DNA from: Leptolyngbya boryana PCC 6306
GTDB lineage: Bacteria; Cyanobacteriota; Cyanobacteriia; Leptolyngbyales; Leptolyngbyaceae
Length of the DNA: 64,000 nucleotides
Direction of reading: 5' to 3'
Assembly (NCBI RefSeq): GCF_000353285.1
Contig: NZ_KB731324.1
Coordinates: forward strand, 5,474,577 to 5,538,576
Below, in pieces: positions 47,697 through 56,722 of the stretch (position 1 is its first letter; each line of letters opens with the position of its first letter). The notes under the pieces are model-generated. The model did no database searches. It was not told the origin of the DNA and worked only from the letters and a program-made list of their open reading frames with translations. A program made the translations under genes and the position numbers.

Positions 47697-48509
47697 ATGG
47701 GTCAACAAGCACTAAGAACAGAATCGTTTAAATTGTCATTAGGAAACCCGCAAATTCGGGCGTTTTTACCGTGGGGATTTCCGATCGCAGTTCTCATTCT
47801 GTGGCAAGTACTCTCTTCGATTGGAATCATTCCAGCTAGAGTACTCCCTTCACCTTCTAGTGTGTTTCTAGCTGCGTGGAATTTGATCCTATCTGGTGAA
47901 TTGCTGAAACATATTACAATCAGTGCAAGACGAGCGATCACTGGATTCATTATTGGGGGCGGGATTGGCTTTATATTAGGTGTACTCAACGGTTTGTTTC
48001 CGATTTCAGAAACCTTGTTTGATACAACCTTGCAAATGCTACGAACGATTCCGAACCTGGCATTGCTTCCACTCGTGATTTTGTGGTTTGGAATTGGCGA
48101 TGAAGCACGGTTATTCTTAGTATCGTTAGGAGTACTATTTCCGATTTACCTCAATACATTTCATGGAATCCGCAATGTTGATCCTGGATTGATTGAAATG
48201 GGTCGGGTCTATGGCTTGAAGCCACTGCAATTGTTTTGGAAGATTATCCTTCCAGGTGCAATGTCTTCGATTCTAGTCGGAGTACGTTTTTCACTGGGAA
48301 TTATGTGGCTGACTTTGATTGTTGCAGAAACGATCGCGGCGGATTCTGGCATCGGCTACATGGCAATGAATGCGCGGGAATTTATGCAAACAGATATTGT
48401 CGTTCTGAGTATTTTGCTTTATGCATTGTTTGGGAAATTAGCAGATGCGATCGCAAGAGCATTAGAGCGATCGTGGCTCCGATGGAATCCAAACTACAAA
48501 AACGTTTAA
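47697..48509 (+). CDS. ssuC: Aliphatic sulfonate ABC transporter permease
   Basis: The 270-residue protein has six helices and the SsuC/TauC EAA loop EMGRVYGLKPLQLFWKIILP. The start FLPWGFPIAVLILWQVLSSI and PARVLPSPSSVFLAAW are typical. With SsuB it forms the importer; binding proteins are encoded at 54305 and 62903. A strong terminator follows the gene. Confidence 0.9.
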   Translation: MGQQALRTESFKLSLGNPQIRAFLPWGFPIAVLILWQVLSSIGIIPARVLPSPSSVFLAAWNLILSGELLKHITISARRAITGFIIGGGIGFILGVLNGLFPISETLFDTTLQMLRTIPNLALLPLVILWFGIGDEARLFLVSLGVLFPIYLNTFHGIRNVDPGLIEMGRVYGLKPLQLFWKIILPGAMSSILVGVRFSLGIMWLTLIVAETIAADSGIGYMAMNAREFMQTDIVVLSILLYALFGKLADAIARALERSWLRWNPNYKNV

Positions 48510-48527
48510 CTTTCGAGTGCCTCACCA

Positions 48528-48566
48528 AGCCCATCCAACCTCTGCATAACTGGATGGGCTTTTTTT
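48528..48566 (+). terminator. Intrinsic terminator of ssuBC
   Basis: AGCCCATCCA at 48528-48537 pairs with TGGATGGGCT at 48551-48560, followed by T at 48561-48566. It lies 19 bases after the ssuC stop. Confidence 0.87.
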
Positions 48567-48636
48567 ATGCTGAAAAGCTATATCTTAGATGCTGCATTGA
48601 TGAAATCTGATCGTTAATCAATTTGAGAAACTACCT

Positions 48637-49584
48637 TTATGGTTTTGCTTCAATAAACCAGCGCCATACAACCCTTTCAGCATTGGGATTATCCTGGGGA
48701 ATCGTAGACACAACCAGTAGTTCTCCATTGTTGTTAACAAACTCAAAGCGGCAGGGTGCTTGACCTGTGCCAGAACAATCTTTTACTTCTACATAACCTC
48801 GTTCTAAAAGCATTCTCACAACTTGTTCACGACGGTTAGGAGGATCGCCCTGAGTATGCGGTTGCCAGCCTTGATCGATTAGTTTTTGACGAGCTTCGGA
48901 GTAAGGCATATTTTCAGTTAGCCCCAAGGTGTTTACATGGATTGGAGAAGCTGCCGAAGTTACGTTCTTTGTGGATTGTAATTTTTGAGTCAACTTCCAA
49001 CAGCCATTTTGGTGCTGAAAAATGTAAGCGCCCGGATTTCCATAGGTTTGTACGATTTCTTCAGACTCAGTTCCGGTGACATCTCCGGTGTATCTGTACT
49101 GTGCTTTGATATAGTTCACGCGGAATGTATCTGCGCTTGTTCGATCGATATCAAGCTTGAGCCGAGTATAGGGGCTATTGTCTACACTCGATGGCACCAG
49201 TTGAACCCAGCGAGTGTCTACTAAATTGATGCTAAATTCATCATCTCGGCGACGCAGAACTTCTAGCACCTGCGCAGGATTGTCGTAGTCTCGAACTTCA
49301 ATACGATCGGCAGTATACATCGCCCGCAGATCGTTACCGTGTTCATCTTTGCCGAAAACGAATTTCTCAAAAAAGGTTTCATATTCAGATCGATCGCAGA
49401 ACGCAGGTAGATTTGGGCGTTGTGTAATTTGAGCTTCAGAGGTTGGCTCATTCGATCGAGGAACAGTTGCAGATTTAGGAATAGGTGTGGAGCTAGATTG
49501 TGTTGCGACTGAGGAGGGAGTGCTTACATTACAAGCTTGAATCAATCCGATGAGAGCGAGCGGCATCAATTTGTAAGAATTCAT
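48637..49584 (-). CDS. Lipoprotein of unknown function (315 aa)
   Basis: From ATG 49582-49584 the protein has a lipoprotein signal (LMPLALIGLIQAC). After a Ser/Thr/Pro-rich linker to about 60 comes a mixed domain with CDRSEYETFFEKFVFGKDEH, RYTGDVTGTESEEIVQTYG and a C-terminal half with WQPHTQGDPPNRREQVVRML and VEVKDCSGTGQAPCRFEFV. The last cysteine pair may be a disulfide. The second half resembles domains found on other cyanobacterial lipoproteins but I cannot name it. Confidence 0.65.
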   Translation of the reverse strand: MNSYKLMPLALIGLIQACNVSTPSSVATQSSSTPIPKSATVPRSNEPTSEAQITQRPNLPAFCDRSEYETFFEKFVFGKDEHGNDLRAMYTADRIEVRDYDNPAQVLEVLRRRDDEFSINLVDTRWVQLVPSSVDNSPYTRLKLDIDRTSADTFRVNYIKAQYRYTGDVTGTESEEIVQTYGNPGAYIFQHQNGCWKLTQKLQSTKNVTSAASPIHVNTLGLTENMPYSEARQKLIDQGWQPHTQGDPPNRREQVVRMLLERGYVEVKDCSGTGQAPCRFEFVNNNGELLVVSTIPQDNPNAERVVWRWFIEAKP

Positions 49585-49617
49585 GATCGTCATGTCGTGA
49601 AAAGCTAGAAAATCAAC

Positions 49618-50181
49618 TTAGACCTGTGGACAGGCAACTCCTTTTGTGCTGATTGGTTCAATTTTCTCAGTCTTCGTGTTTGCTCTCCATGCTCGATAAA
49701 TCGTTGTGCGAATATCGTCATGGGTTGCTTCTGCGATCGCAAAAATTTCTCGATCGTTCACGCCATCCAATCGACAAAACGCATAATGCAATTCTTGTGA
49801 TCTAGGAAATGTTGGTAGCTCCATGACATCAACCACCTGCACAGGAACGGCCCCGCCGCGATCCCATTTGAGAACCTTGGTAAACCAGATCATTCTGGTG
49901 TTTCCTCGCTGCACGAAATCAGCCCGATATCGTCCCCCTTTCACTACCCAACCGCCGTTATCTTTGAATCCGGTTGGAAGCTGACGATAAGTTAGCCCAA
50001 TGTACGATCGCAAGTTTGATCGAGAAAAAGATGAGGCTTGACCCAGAACAGGTTGAGCGACTAGCGGTAGTTGTGTGCCCAGCATGATACCTGCAATCAA
50101 GGCAACTCCAAGAAGAATGCGATCGTGCATTTTGAATCTGTTATCGATCATGGTTTGACTGAGTTTTGATTGAGCGGTCAT
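49618..50181 (-). CDS. Secreted hypothetical protein (187 aa)
   Basis: The 187-residue frame begins with a possible signal or anchor helix at about 25-45 (ILLGVALIAGIMLGTQLPLV). The rest is soluble with SYIGLTYRQLPTGFKDNGGW, ADFVQRGNTRMIWFTKVL and a C-terminal cysteine. An alternative ATG at 50151 would shorten the head. It precedes the lipoprotein gene by 33 bases on the same strand and is likely co-transcribed. No family is recognised. Confidence 0.6.
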   Translation of the reverse strand: MTAQSKLSQTMIDNRFKMHDRILLGVALIAGIMLGTQLPLVAQPVLGQASSFSRSNLRSYIGLTYRQLPTGFKDNGGWVVKGGRYRADFVQRGNTRMIWFTKVLKWDRGGAVPVQVVDVMELPTFPRSQELHYAFCRLDGVNDREIFAIAEATHDDIRTTIYRAWRANTKTEKIEPISTKGVACPQV

Positions 50182-50570
50182 CGTTTTACTTAAATCTTTG
50201 AATAGGTCTAAGGATTAACGCTAAGGAGGTCATGCAATTTTTGAGTTGAGTATGTCGTCCGGAATCGGATTCACCGACCAAACGATAAGTTCCGCAATGA
50301 GTCTGAAGATTGAGAATCCACACCCAACCACCCAGGAGAAATTGCGCGACCGCTGGAGATCAATTCATCGCGATCGCTGATGGAAGACAGGACTGCCCGA
50401 TATGTTCACGAATTAGGCGAACACTTTTACGCTGCAAAAATCACCGCTTTTCTGGATTAGAGATCAATATTTTTTCGTGATCTAGCTTTTTCAGTGGGGA
50501 ACACTACTCGACAAAAGCCCTCTTCAAGCACGAATTTCCATGACGATTTCTCTCTATCTGAATCACCGCG
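50182..50570. other. Intergenic region between secreted protein and kinase
   Basis: Divergent genes flank this region, so it should hold two promoters. I see no gene, repeat or hairpin of note. Confidence 0.45.
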
Positions 50571-52295
50571 ATGTTAAATCTCGACAGAACGACGTTACCA
50601 CCTTCGCTTCTGAATAATCGCTATCAAGTCTTAGGCGTATTAGGCGATGGTAGCTTTGGCATGACCTATTTAGTAGAAGATACACTGATGCCTTCGGCAC
50701 GAAAGTGTGTTGTAAAACAGCTAAAACCTGTGAGTGACAATCCACAGGTGCATCAAATGGTGCAAGAACGCTTTCAACGCGAAGCTGCCGTTCTAGAGAA
50801 ACTCGGCGAGAACTACGATCAAATTCCCCGTCTCTATGCCAACTTTGTCGAAGGCAATCATTTCTACCTAGTTGAAGAATGGATTGATGGAGTCACCCTA
50901 ACTCAAAAAATCCAATCTGAAGGAATATTGAACGAAGGAACAGTGCGAGAAATTCTCTGTGGGATACTGCCTGCGATCGCACATATTCACCGTCATCAAA
51001 TTATTCACCGCGATCTCAAACCGGACAATATCATCCTGCGGAATAGCGATCGTAAACCAGTCTTGATTGACTTTGGTGCAGTGAAAGAAACAATGGGAGC
51101 AATCATCAACTCTCAAACGAACAGTTCACATTCGATCGTCGTTGGTACTCCCGGTTACATGGCATCTGAGCAGCTTGCAGGACGCCCCGTTTATGCAAGC
51201 GATCTCTACAGCTTGGGAATGACCGCCATCTATTTACTCACAGGTAGACAACCGCAAGATCTCGATTCTGATCCACGCACTGGAGAGATTCACTGGCAGC
51301 ATTACGCTCCAATGATTAGCCCTGGATTCGCAGCAGTACTGAACCGATCAATTCACATTAATCCTGCTGCTCGGTTCGCTTCGGCTGAAGAAATGCTCAC
51401 AGCAGTTCTTGCATTAGGAAGCAGCACTTTACCGTTTGGTCATATGCAGCCTGCAAACATGATTGCAGCAGCTCAACCACTTCCGAGCATTCCTCACACC
51501 CAATTTAATTCAACCTCAAACTTTTCATCTCCACACTCTCAAATGACACCTACTTCAGCTCCAGGCAGTGAATGGAAAAAAGCAGTCATCACTGGCGGCA
51601 TCATCGGTATCAGCATTCTAGGCGGAGCCTTGTTGCTCAAAAGTCAAATTCCAGGCGTTTCAACCGAAGTCAAACCATCTGCTTCTCCTAGTCCCGTTGC
51701 TTCTGCGTCACCCAGTCCATCGTCGAGTCCTGCTCCGAGTGCAGCAAGCTCACCGAAACCCTCTCCGACTGCGGCAGCCCCGGCTCAACCTACCATTCCA
51801 GCTTTAACTCAGGTTACCGATACCAATGCCACGATCGTGGGTGAACCAGGCGCAAAGAACATCCGCTCTGGAGCAACAACCAGTGACCGTGTGTTGTATC
51901 GAGGCATTCCCGGCGATCGCGTTCGGATTATTGGGACTAGTCGTAATTCAGATGGGCATCCTTGGTATCAGATACTGTTACCCGATGGCGGTACAGGATG
52001 GATTGCGGGTCAACTCGTCAATCCAGATCGACCGATTGTTCAAGCTCCAGTTTCAACTCCCGTACAATCGCAGTCTTCTGACACGAATGCCACGATCGTC
52101 GGGCAACCGGGCAGCAAGAACGTTCGGAGTGCGCCAGGAACGGACAATAGTGTAGCGCACATTGCTTATACAGGCGATCGGGTTCGCATCCTCGACATCG
52201 GAAATGATTCAGGTGGCTATGTCTGGTACAAAGTCTACTTCCCGAATTCTGGCGCGATAGGCTGGATTGCCGAACAGTTAATTCAACGAGATTAG
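50571..52295 (+). CDS. Membrane Ser/Thr protein kinase with two SH3b domains
   Basis: The 574-residue protein has a complete Hanks kinase domain: LGDGSFGMTYLVED at 25-38, the ATP lysine in CVVKQL near 49, HRDLKPDN near 147, DFGA and GTPGYMASEQ. After a membrane helix near 345 (VITGGIIGISILGGALLL) comes a Ser/Pro/Ala-rich linker. Two SH3b domains follow, each starting TNATIVG (G-E/Q)PG and containing VRI-type cores; they are tandem duplicates. SH3b domains bind peptidoglycan, so this kinase probably senses the cell wall. Confidence 0.9.
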   Translation: MLNLDRTTLPPSLLNNRYQVLGVLGDGSFGMTYLVEDTLMPSARKCVVKQLKPVSDNPQVHQMVQERFQREAAVLEKLGENYDQIPRLYANFVEGNHFYLVEEWIDGVTLTQKIQSEGILNEGTVREILCGILPAIAHIHRHQIIHRDLKPDNIILRNSDRKPVLIDFGAVKETMGAIINSQTNSSHSIVVGTPGYMASEQLAGRPVYASDLYSLGMTAIYLLTGRQPQDLDSDPRTGEIHWQHYAPMISPGFAAVLNRSIHINPAARFASAEEMLTAVLALGSSTLPFGHMQPANMIAAAQPLPSIPHTQFNSTSNFSSPHSQMTPTSAPGSEWKKAVITGGIIGISILGGALLLKSQIPGVSTEVKPSASPSPVASASPSPSSSPAPSAASSPKPSPTAAAPAQPTIPALTQVTDTNATIVGEPGAKNIRSGATTSDRVLYRGIPGDRVRIIGTSRNSDGHPWYQILLPDGGTGWIAGQLVNPDRPIVQAPVSTPVQSQSSDTNATIVGQPGSKNVRSAPGTDNSVAHIAYTGDRVRILDIGNDSGGYVWYKVYFPNSGAIGWIAEQLIQRD

Positions 52296-52324
52296 TGATG
52301 AACTTTGAGTGTAAAGAGGTCTGA

Positions 52325-53143
52325 ATGAGGCAATCTTTTCTGTCTTCCCGATCGCTGCGATTTATGTTGATCGCAGTGCTAAGTGCGGGGTTTATTGTCT
52401 TTGTCGGGTTAGGACTTGAATCTAAGATGGCTTCTTCAGATCCTGCCACTCAAGTTGTGCAGCCCCCTCAGCCTCAGTTCTCAGTGCCGCCTCAGAGACA
52501 GTCTCCTCCGATCGCGGTTACATTACCGCGTGAAAAGAGTGTACCTTCCGTTCCAACAGTTCCACCTCCACCCGCTATCATTCTCTCGCAACCCAATCCT
52601 GCCCCCGTGACGGTAAAAACGGCTTATGGTCATCTGCCGTATGCGGAAAATGATGCCATTCGCTTAGAAGTTGTGGGTCAGTATGTGCGCGATGGTTACG
52701 CTCGTGATGAACGATTAGATATAGAAGCTGCTCAAGCCTTTCGCCAAATGGCAAAAGCGGCAAAGGCTTCGGGGGTCTTACTCATGCCACTCTCCGGATT
52801 CCGCGAGGTTTCAGTTCAAGCAGAGCTATTTGCTCGCCAGATCGAGCGCAAAGGCAGCAAAGAAGAAGCAGCAAAGTGGAGCGCGCCCCCTGGACATAGC
52901 GAGCACCATACTGGATATGCGATCGACATTGCCGATCAGCAATCTCCTGAGAGTGATCTTAAGATTAGTTTTGAAGCTACTCGTGCTTATCAATGGTTAG
53001 CAGCGAATGCCGTTCAGTACGGGTTTGAGTTATCTTTTCCGCCCAATAACTGGCAAGGAGTGAGCTATGAACCTTGGCATTGGCGCTATGTCAGAAGTAC
53101 CAGAGCGCTACAAGTGTTCGCAGCAGCAAAGCGTCCTCAGTAG
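52325..53143 (+). CDS. M15-family D-alanyl-D-alanine carboxypeptidase
   Basis: The 272-residue protein has an N-terminal anchor helix (LMLIAVLSAGFIVFVGLGLE approx.) and a proline-rich linker to about 95. The VanY/M15 domain has PPGHSEHHTGYAIDIAD, giving the zinc ligands His and Asp, and EPWHWRYV with the last His and catalytic Glu/Trp region. It trims D-Ala from peptidoglycan in the periplasm. It follows the SH3b kinase by 29 bases, a pairing that suggests cell-wall sensing and remodelling in one operon. Confidence 0.9.
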   Translation: MRQSFLSSRSLRFMLIAVLSAGFIVFVGLGLESKMASSDPATQVVQPPQPQFSVPPQRQSPPIAVTLPREKSVPSVPTVPPPPAIILSQPNPAPVTVKTAYGHLPYAENDAIRLEVVGQYVRDGYARDERLDIEAAQAFRQMAKAAKASGVLLMPLSGFREVSVQAELFARQIERKGSKEEAAKWSAPPGHSEHHTGYAIDIADQQSPESDLKISFEATRAYQWLAANAVQYGFELSFPPNNWQGVSYEPWHWRYVRSTRALQVFAAAKRPQ

Positions 53144-53222
53144 TTTAAGAACACGAGAATGAAAGAGCTTGCAGAGAAGTCACAAGCCTAAATGAGATAA
53201 AAGAGCATTAATTGTGAGAAGT

Positions 53223-53270
53223 GGGAGATAGGGAGCAGGGACATCATTTCAGATCTTCACCCTATCTCCC
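53223..53270 (+). repeat. Inverted repeat GGGAGATAGGG / CCCTATCTCCC
   Basis: Eleven-base perfect arms at 53223-53233 and 53260-53270 enclose 26 bases. It is 80 bases after the peptidase gene. No T-run follows, so it is more likely a dispersed repeat or RNA-stabilising hairpin than a simple terminator. Confidence 0.6.
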
Positions 53271-53357
53271 TATTTCCCATCTTCTTATCAGATTGGATCA
53301 ACCCCCTTCAGAATCCCAAAAAGTACGGCTTGACAGGCTTCTAATTGATTCGTACAC

Positions 53358-53370
53358 TTAATCTACGATA
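53358..53370 (+). promoter_or_regulatory. TTAATCTACGATA half-site
   Basis: It contains AATCTACGATA, as at the ssuE and sbpA sites, and runs into the short palindrome CGATAGATCTATCG. It is 47 bases before the small gene at 53418. Confidence 0.4.
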
Positions 53371-53417
53371 GATCTATCGAGTTATGCTAGATTAGTATCC
53401 CCTGGACAGAGGTAAAA

Positions 53418-53675
53418 ATGACGATTTCTACTGACTATGATCCTGCTTCTCCTGTGAGCCTACCTACCGTAGAAGAGCGCGCGCTTAGTTCTGTATTAAA
53501 GCTTGCTCCAGCACGTCGCTCATTACCAAGCTGGGTCAAAGCTGAGATGAACTGGGTGCGTCGATTGTGGTGGCATACGAAAGCCTATGGAACAATTTTG
53601 GGTGTGGCTCTCTTGGCTGGTGGAAGTATAGTTGTGTTGCTGTTTCATCGAAAATTACGGCAGTTGTTTCGATGA
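53418..53675 (+). CDS. Small membrane protein under the sulfur motif (85 aa)
   Basis: GACAGAGGTAAAA precedes the ATG. The protein has a soluble head ([20 protein letters not shown]), a tryptophan-rich segment ([19 protein letters not shown]) and one helix ([19 protein letters not shown]). It ends in basic residues. It overlaps the mrp remnant by 21 bases. Family not recognised; its upstream half-site ties it to sulfur genes. Confidence 0.55.
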   Translation: MTISTDYDPASPVSLPTVEERALSSVLKLAPARRSLPSWVKAEMNWVRRLWWHTKAYGTILGVALLAGGSIVVLLFHRKLRQLFR

Positions 53676-54126
53676 GTTATTTTCCTGAAACGTTGCTTTG
53701 AAACCTTGCTCAAGTTGCATAAAAGTCTGACCTGCTGAAGAATTAGGGGATGCGATCGCAATCGGAGTTCCGGCATCTCCACCTGACGCACCTTGTTGTT
53801 TGAGTGCAGCAGCAAGATTGACCGCGATCGTAGATTTGCCAACGCCACCTTTCCCGCTCGAAACTGCGATCGTTATTCTCACGCCTGGAATTGTGCAGAG
53901 TTGAATATCAACCTTCTTACACTACTCTAGGCGAGAGAGGATCGTTTGGATTTAGTCTTGTAAATTGTGCTGATGGCAACCCACATAGAGCCGTAGACCA
54001 ACGTAATCATCAATAATCCGCAAGTTTCACACCATGCCTAAACTCACAATGTCATTGTTCAGATCTGGTTCAATGACTTGCTTGAGTAATTGTGTAACTT
54101 CTTGAGATTGATCAGGTATTGGCAGC
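53655..54126 (-). pseudogene. mrp: mrp (ApbC/NBP35-type) ATPase gene, internally deleted
   Basis: Reading the reverse strand, 54126-54027 gives LPIPDQSQEVTQLLKQVIEP, then DLNNDIVSLGMV and a stop; this is the MIP18-like N-terminus of Mrp. From GTG 53882 the P-loop part follows ([20 protein letters not shown]), then it jumps at LKQQGAS to [13 protein letters not shown], the C-terminal end of Mrp. About 200 central residues with the CxxC motif are missing, as is the link between the first two parts. The 75-residue frame left is unlikely to work as an Fe-S carrier. Confidence 0.75.
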
Positions 54127-54315
54127 AGGTTGTATCACAGCTTGAATTTTTTGAATCGATCGTTGAGTATAAATGCAAACATCTCGTTCTGGATTTGCTT
54201 GTTTCGCCTTGAGGCCTGCCATTGGTCCGGCAGTTCCACCATCAATCACCAGCACATTTGTCTGCAACCACTGAGTTTGAATAGAGTCTGTCATTGAAAA
54301 TTCCTCACAGTCCAT
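54112..54315 (-). pseudogene. Truncated flavoprotein (AprA/fumarate reductase-type) N-terminus
   Basis: The frame has TQWLQTNVLVIDGGTAGPMA, the FAD-binding GxGxxG region with the first Gly changed to Asp (VIDGGTAG), then GLKAKQANPERDV. A complete flavoprotein would be near 600 residues; this one stops after 67. The last residues overlap the start of the mrp remnant, so a deletion joined the two. Such flavoproteins are found beside sulfonate genes in other cyanobacteria, by memory. It lies ten bases from the ssuA stop. Confidence 0.6.
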
Positions 54316-55357
54316 TAGAAACGGCTTCTTTCACCGCAATTTTCTTAGGGATCAGCTTGATATCGTGAAATGCATCCGCGATCGCTTGTTGCTTGGTAAT
54401 CACTTCATTCGTCAAAGGCAGTACACCATACTCTCGACGTTTTTCCGCTTTTTCCAAAATTGCTGCATCAATCCCAAGTTCAGGCGATAAGAATTTTGCA
54501 ACTTCTGCCGGATTACTCTTTGCAAAGTCGCTGACTTTCTTGACCTGCTCTAGCAATGTTTTCAGAGCTTGTGGCTGTTTCTCAATAAAAGATTGAGCCG
54601 CGAGATAGTAACCCCGATTTGGCGCAAGTCCAGTCGCATCTTGGATGATTCTTGCTCCTGCTGATTCTTCTGCAACCGCAAGATACGGATCCCAGATCGC
54701 CCATGCGTCTACATTTCCACCTTCAAATGCTGCTCTTGCATCCGCAGGTGTTAGAAAAGCTGGGGTGATGTCGCTATAGCTCAATCCAGCCGACTGCAAA
54801 GCGCTGATCACCAAATAATTTGTATTGGAACCTTTTGCAAAAGCAACTTTCTTTCCTTTAAGATCCTGAATTTTCTGGATTGGAGAATCTTTGCGAACGA
54901 CGATCGCTTCTGCTTTCGGACTCCAAGGATCATACGCCACATATCGAACGGGCGTACCTGCTGCTTGAGCAATGATAGGCGGAGACTCGCCCGTGTAACC
55001 AAAGTCGATCGCGCCTGCATTCATCGCTTCTAGCATAGGCGGGCCTGCTGGAAACTCTGTCCAAGTCACAGAACCTCCTGCTCCAGCAAGCGCTTTTTCT
55101 AGCTCACCTCTGGATTTTAATAAGCTCAGAATGGTTGCGGCTTTCTGATAGCCGATTCTGATCGCCCCTACATTTGCAACTGGACTTGCTGTATTGCCTG
55201 AAGGCGCAGACGTGGTTGAAGGATTGGAAGAACAAGCCGCAACCAAGCTTAAACCCAATCCGATCGTGAACAAGAATGTAAACGATTTTTTAGCTTGCTG
55301 TCTAAATCTCTTCGGCAATGTCTGAAAAAAAGATCGCACGTTGAACTGGGTGAACAC
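54305..55357 (-). CDS. ssuA: Aliphatic sulfonate ABC transporter substrate-binding protein 1
   Basis: The 350-residue protein starts at GTG 55355-55357 behind AAGGAG. A lipoprotein-type signal (FLFTIGLGLSLVAAC) is followed by the SsuA pattern: IRIGYQKAATILSLLKSRGE, TWTEFPAGPPMLEAMNAGAI, FGYTGESPPIIAQAAG. It binds alkanesulfonates for SsuBC encoded 6 kb away. AATCTAC-type half-sites lie about 80 bases upstream. The downstream genes of this strand are remnants. Confidence 0.92.
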   Translation of the reverse strand: MFTQFNVRSFFQTLPKRFRQQAKKSFTFLFTIGLGLSLVAACSSNPSTTSAPSGNTASPVANVGAIRIGYQKAATILSLLKSRGELEKALAGAGGSVTWTEFPAGPPMLEAMNAGAIDFGYTGESPPIIAQAAGTPVRYVAYDPWSPKAEAIVVRKDSPIQKIQDLKGKKVAFAKGSNTNYLVISALQSAGLSYSDITPAFLTPADARAAFEGGNVDAWAIWDPYLAVAEESAGARIIQDATGLAPNRGYYLAAQSFIEKQPQALKTLLEQVKKVSDFAKSNPAEVAKFLSPELGIDAAILEKAEKRREYGVLPLTNEVITKQQAIADAFHDIKLIPKKIAVKEAVSNGL

Positions 55358-55702
55358 CGCTAACTCCTTAAAACAGATGACAGGATGTAATACGCAATAC
55401 CCGGTAGTCCAGGTATATTCGCTAAATCAGAATCTACTGTGAATCAGTAGAGATATTGTAGATTCGGTTCAACAGTATTGCATAAATCCTTCTGGGAAGA
55501 CAAGACTTGTTCACTGATTAAGAAAATCGCCATAATGACGATTCTTTAATCTTTTAGCGATCGTATTTATAGCGCATTGCCGTAATCGATCCTTTCTTCA
55601 GTTGAAGCCACACGCGCAGCACTAGAGTAAATTGTGCAGGTCGAATCGAGGCGCGTTAGGTTCGAGGAGAAGCACTAGGTCACAAAATTTCTAGCTCCTC
55701 CA
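55358..55702. other. ssuA upstream region with several sulfur half-sites
   Basis: AATCTACTGT at 55431 and TTGTAGATTC at 55456 are in opposite orientation, about 25 bases apart, and CAGTAGAG lies between. They may form a double operator. The left end also has a dyad-like CCGGTAG near 55401. No gene is seen. Confidence 0.5.
55431..55465 (-). promoter_or_regulatory. Paired AATCTAC half-sites before ssuA
   Basis: Two inverted copies of the motif (AATCTACTGT and TTGTAGATTC) frame the site, 74 bases upstream of ssuA. The spacing differs from the 22-bp dyads. Confidence 0.45.
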
Positions 55703-56529
55703 TCACACTCCATGTTGTTTGAACCAAGCTTGCAAGCGTCGCCAAGCATCCTTTGCTTCTGCCTCACGATACGAAGGACGATAGTCAGCGAAGAATGCAT
55801 GAGGCGCATCTGGGTAAACGATGATCTCAGATTTGCTAGAACTCGATTTAAGACGATTACGCAACGTTTCAACTGTATCTAACGGAATGCCTGTATCTTG
55901 TCCTCCATAGAGTCCGAGAACTGGAACAGTCAAAGCCGAAGCAATATCAACTGGATGCTTGGGAGTGAGCGGAGTAGAGTTACCGACAAGACGCCCATAC
56001 CAAGCCTCGCCCGTTCTTACATTTGGATTGTGAGCGGCATAAAGCCAAGTAATCCAACCTCCCCAGCAAAATCCTGTTACTGCGAGTCGGCTCTTATCTC
56101 CTTGACCAGATTTAACTGCCCAGGCTACTGTGGCATCGAGATCAGAGAGCACTTGAGCATCGGGAACCTTAGCAACGATCGAGCGAATTTCTTCAATGTT
56201 ACTCAATTTGGAAACATCGCCTTGGCGTGCAAATAGTTCAGGCGCGGTTAGCTTCGCTGTGCTGAAGGCAACGCTAAATATCCCAACTTAGCAAACCGCC
56301 GAGTAATGTCTTGAATATGTTCATGGACACCGAAGATCTCTTGAATTACGAGAACAATCGGAAAGTTGCTGCCAGTCGCAGGAGCAGATCGATAAGCGGG
56401 AATTGTTCCATCTTTAACAGGAATGTCGATCGCTCCGGTTACTAAGCTTTCTGAATCTGTTTTGAGCGTTGCGCCTGAAATGGGTTGGACAGCAAGGGCA
56501 AACCCTGTTGCAAGTGTGGCTGTTGTCAT
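55703..56529 (-). pseudogene. Dienelactone hydrolase gene, frameshifted by a short insertion
   Basis: The first part (from 56529) has [19 protein letters not shown], then [18 protein letters not shown] and [11 protein letters not shown] with a stop. The second part, in another frame, continues [20 protein letters not shown], with [12 protein letters not shown] (nucleophile Cys) and [12 protein letters not shown] (His). Between GYLA and APELFARQ there are 26 bases where one codon is expected, so about 23 bases are extra. The head reads [14 protein letters not shown] in frame, which suggests a lost twin-arginine signal. The gene is dead unless recoded. Confidence 0.78.
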
Positions 56530-56722
56530 AAATTTGCAACGAGTAATCGGGTTTCATTGTGCCTGTTCTCTAAACAGTGAGTCGCCAAATGTACTGAAGA
56601 AGAAAGAGTAAAATCTCTATCTAAAAAACTAATTAGATTACCTAACATTTCGTTTCAATAATTATGTCGCCAAGAAGACTTGAATTCCCAAAGAGGCTAT
56701 GCAATACTTCAAAGTTATTCTA

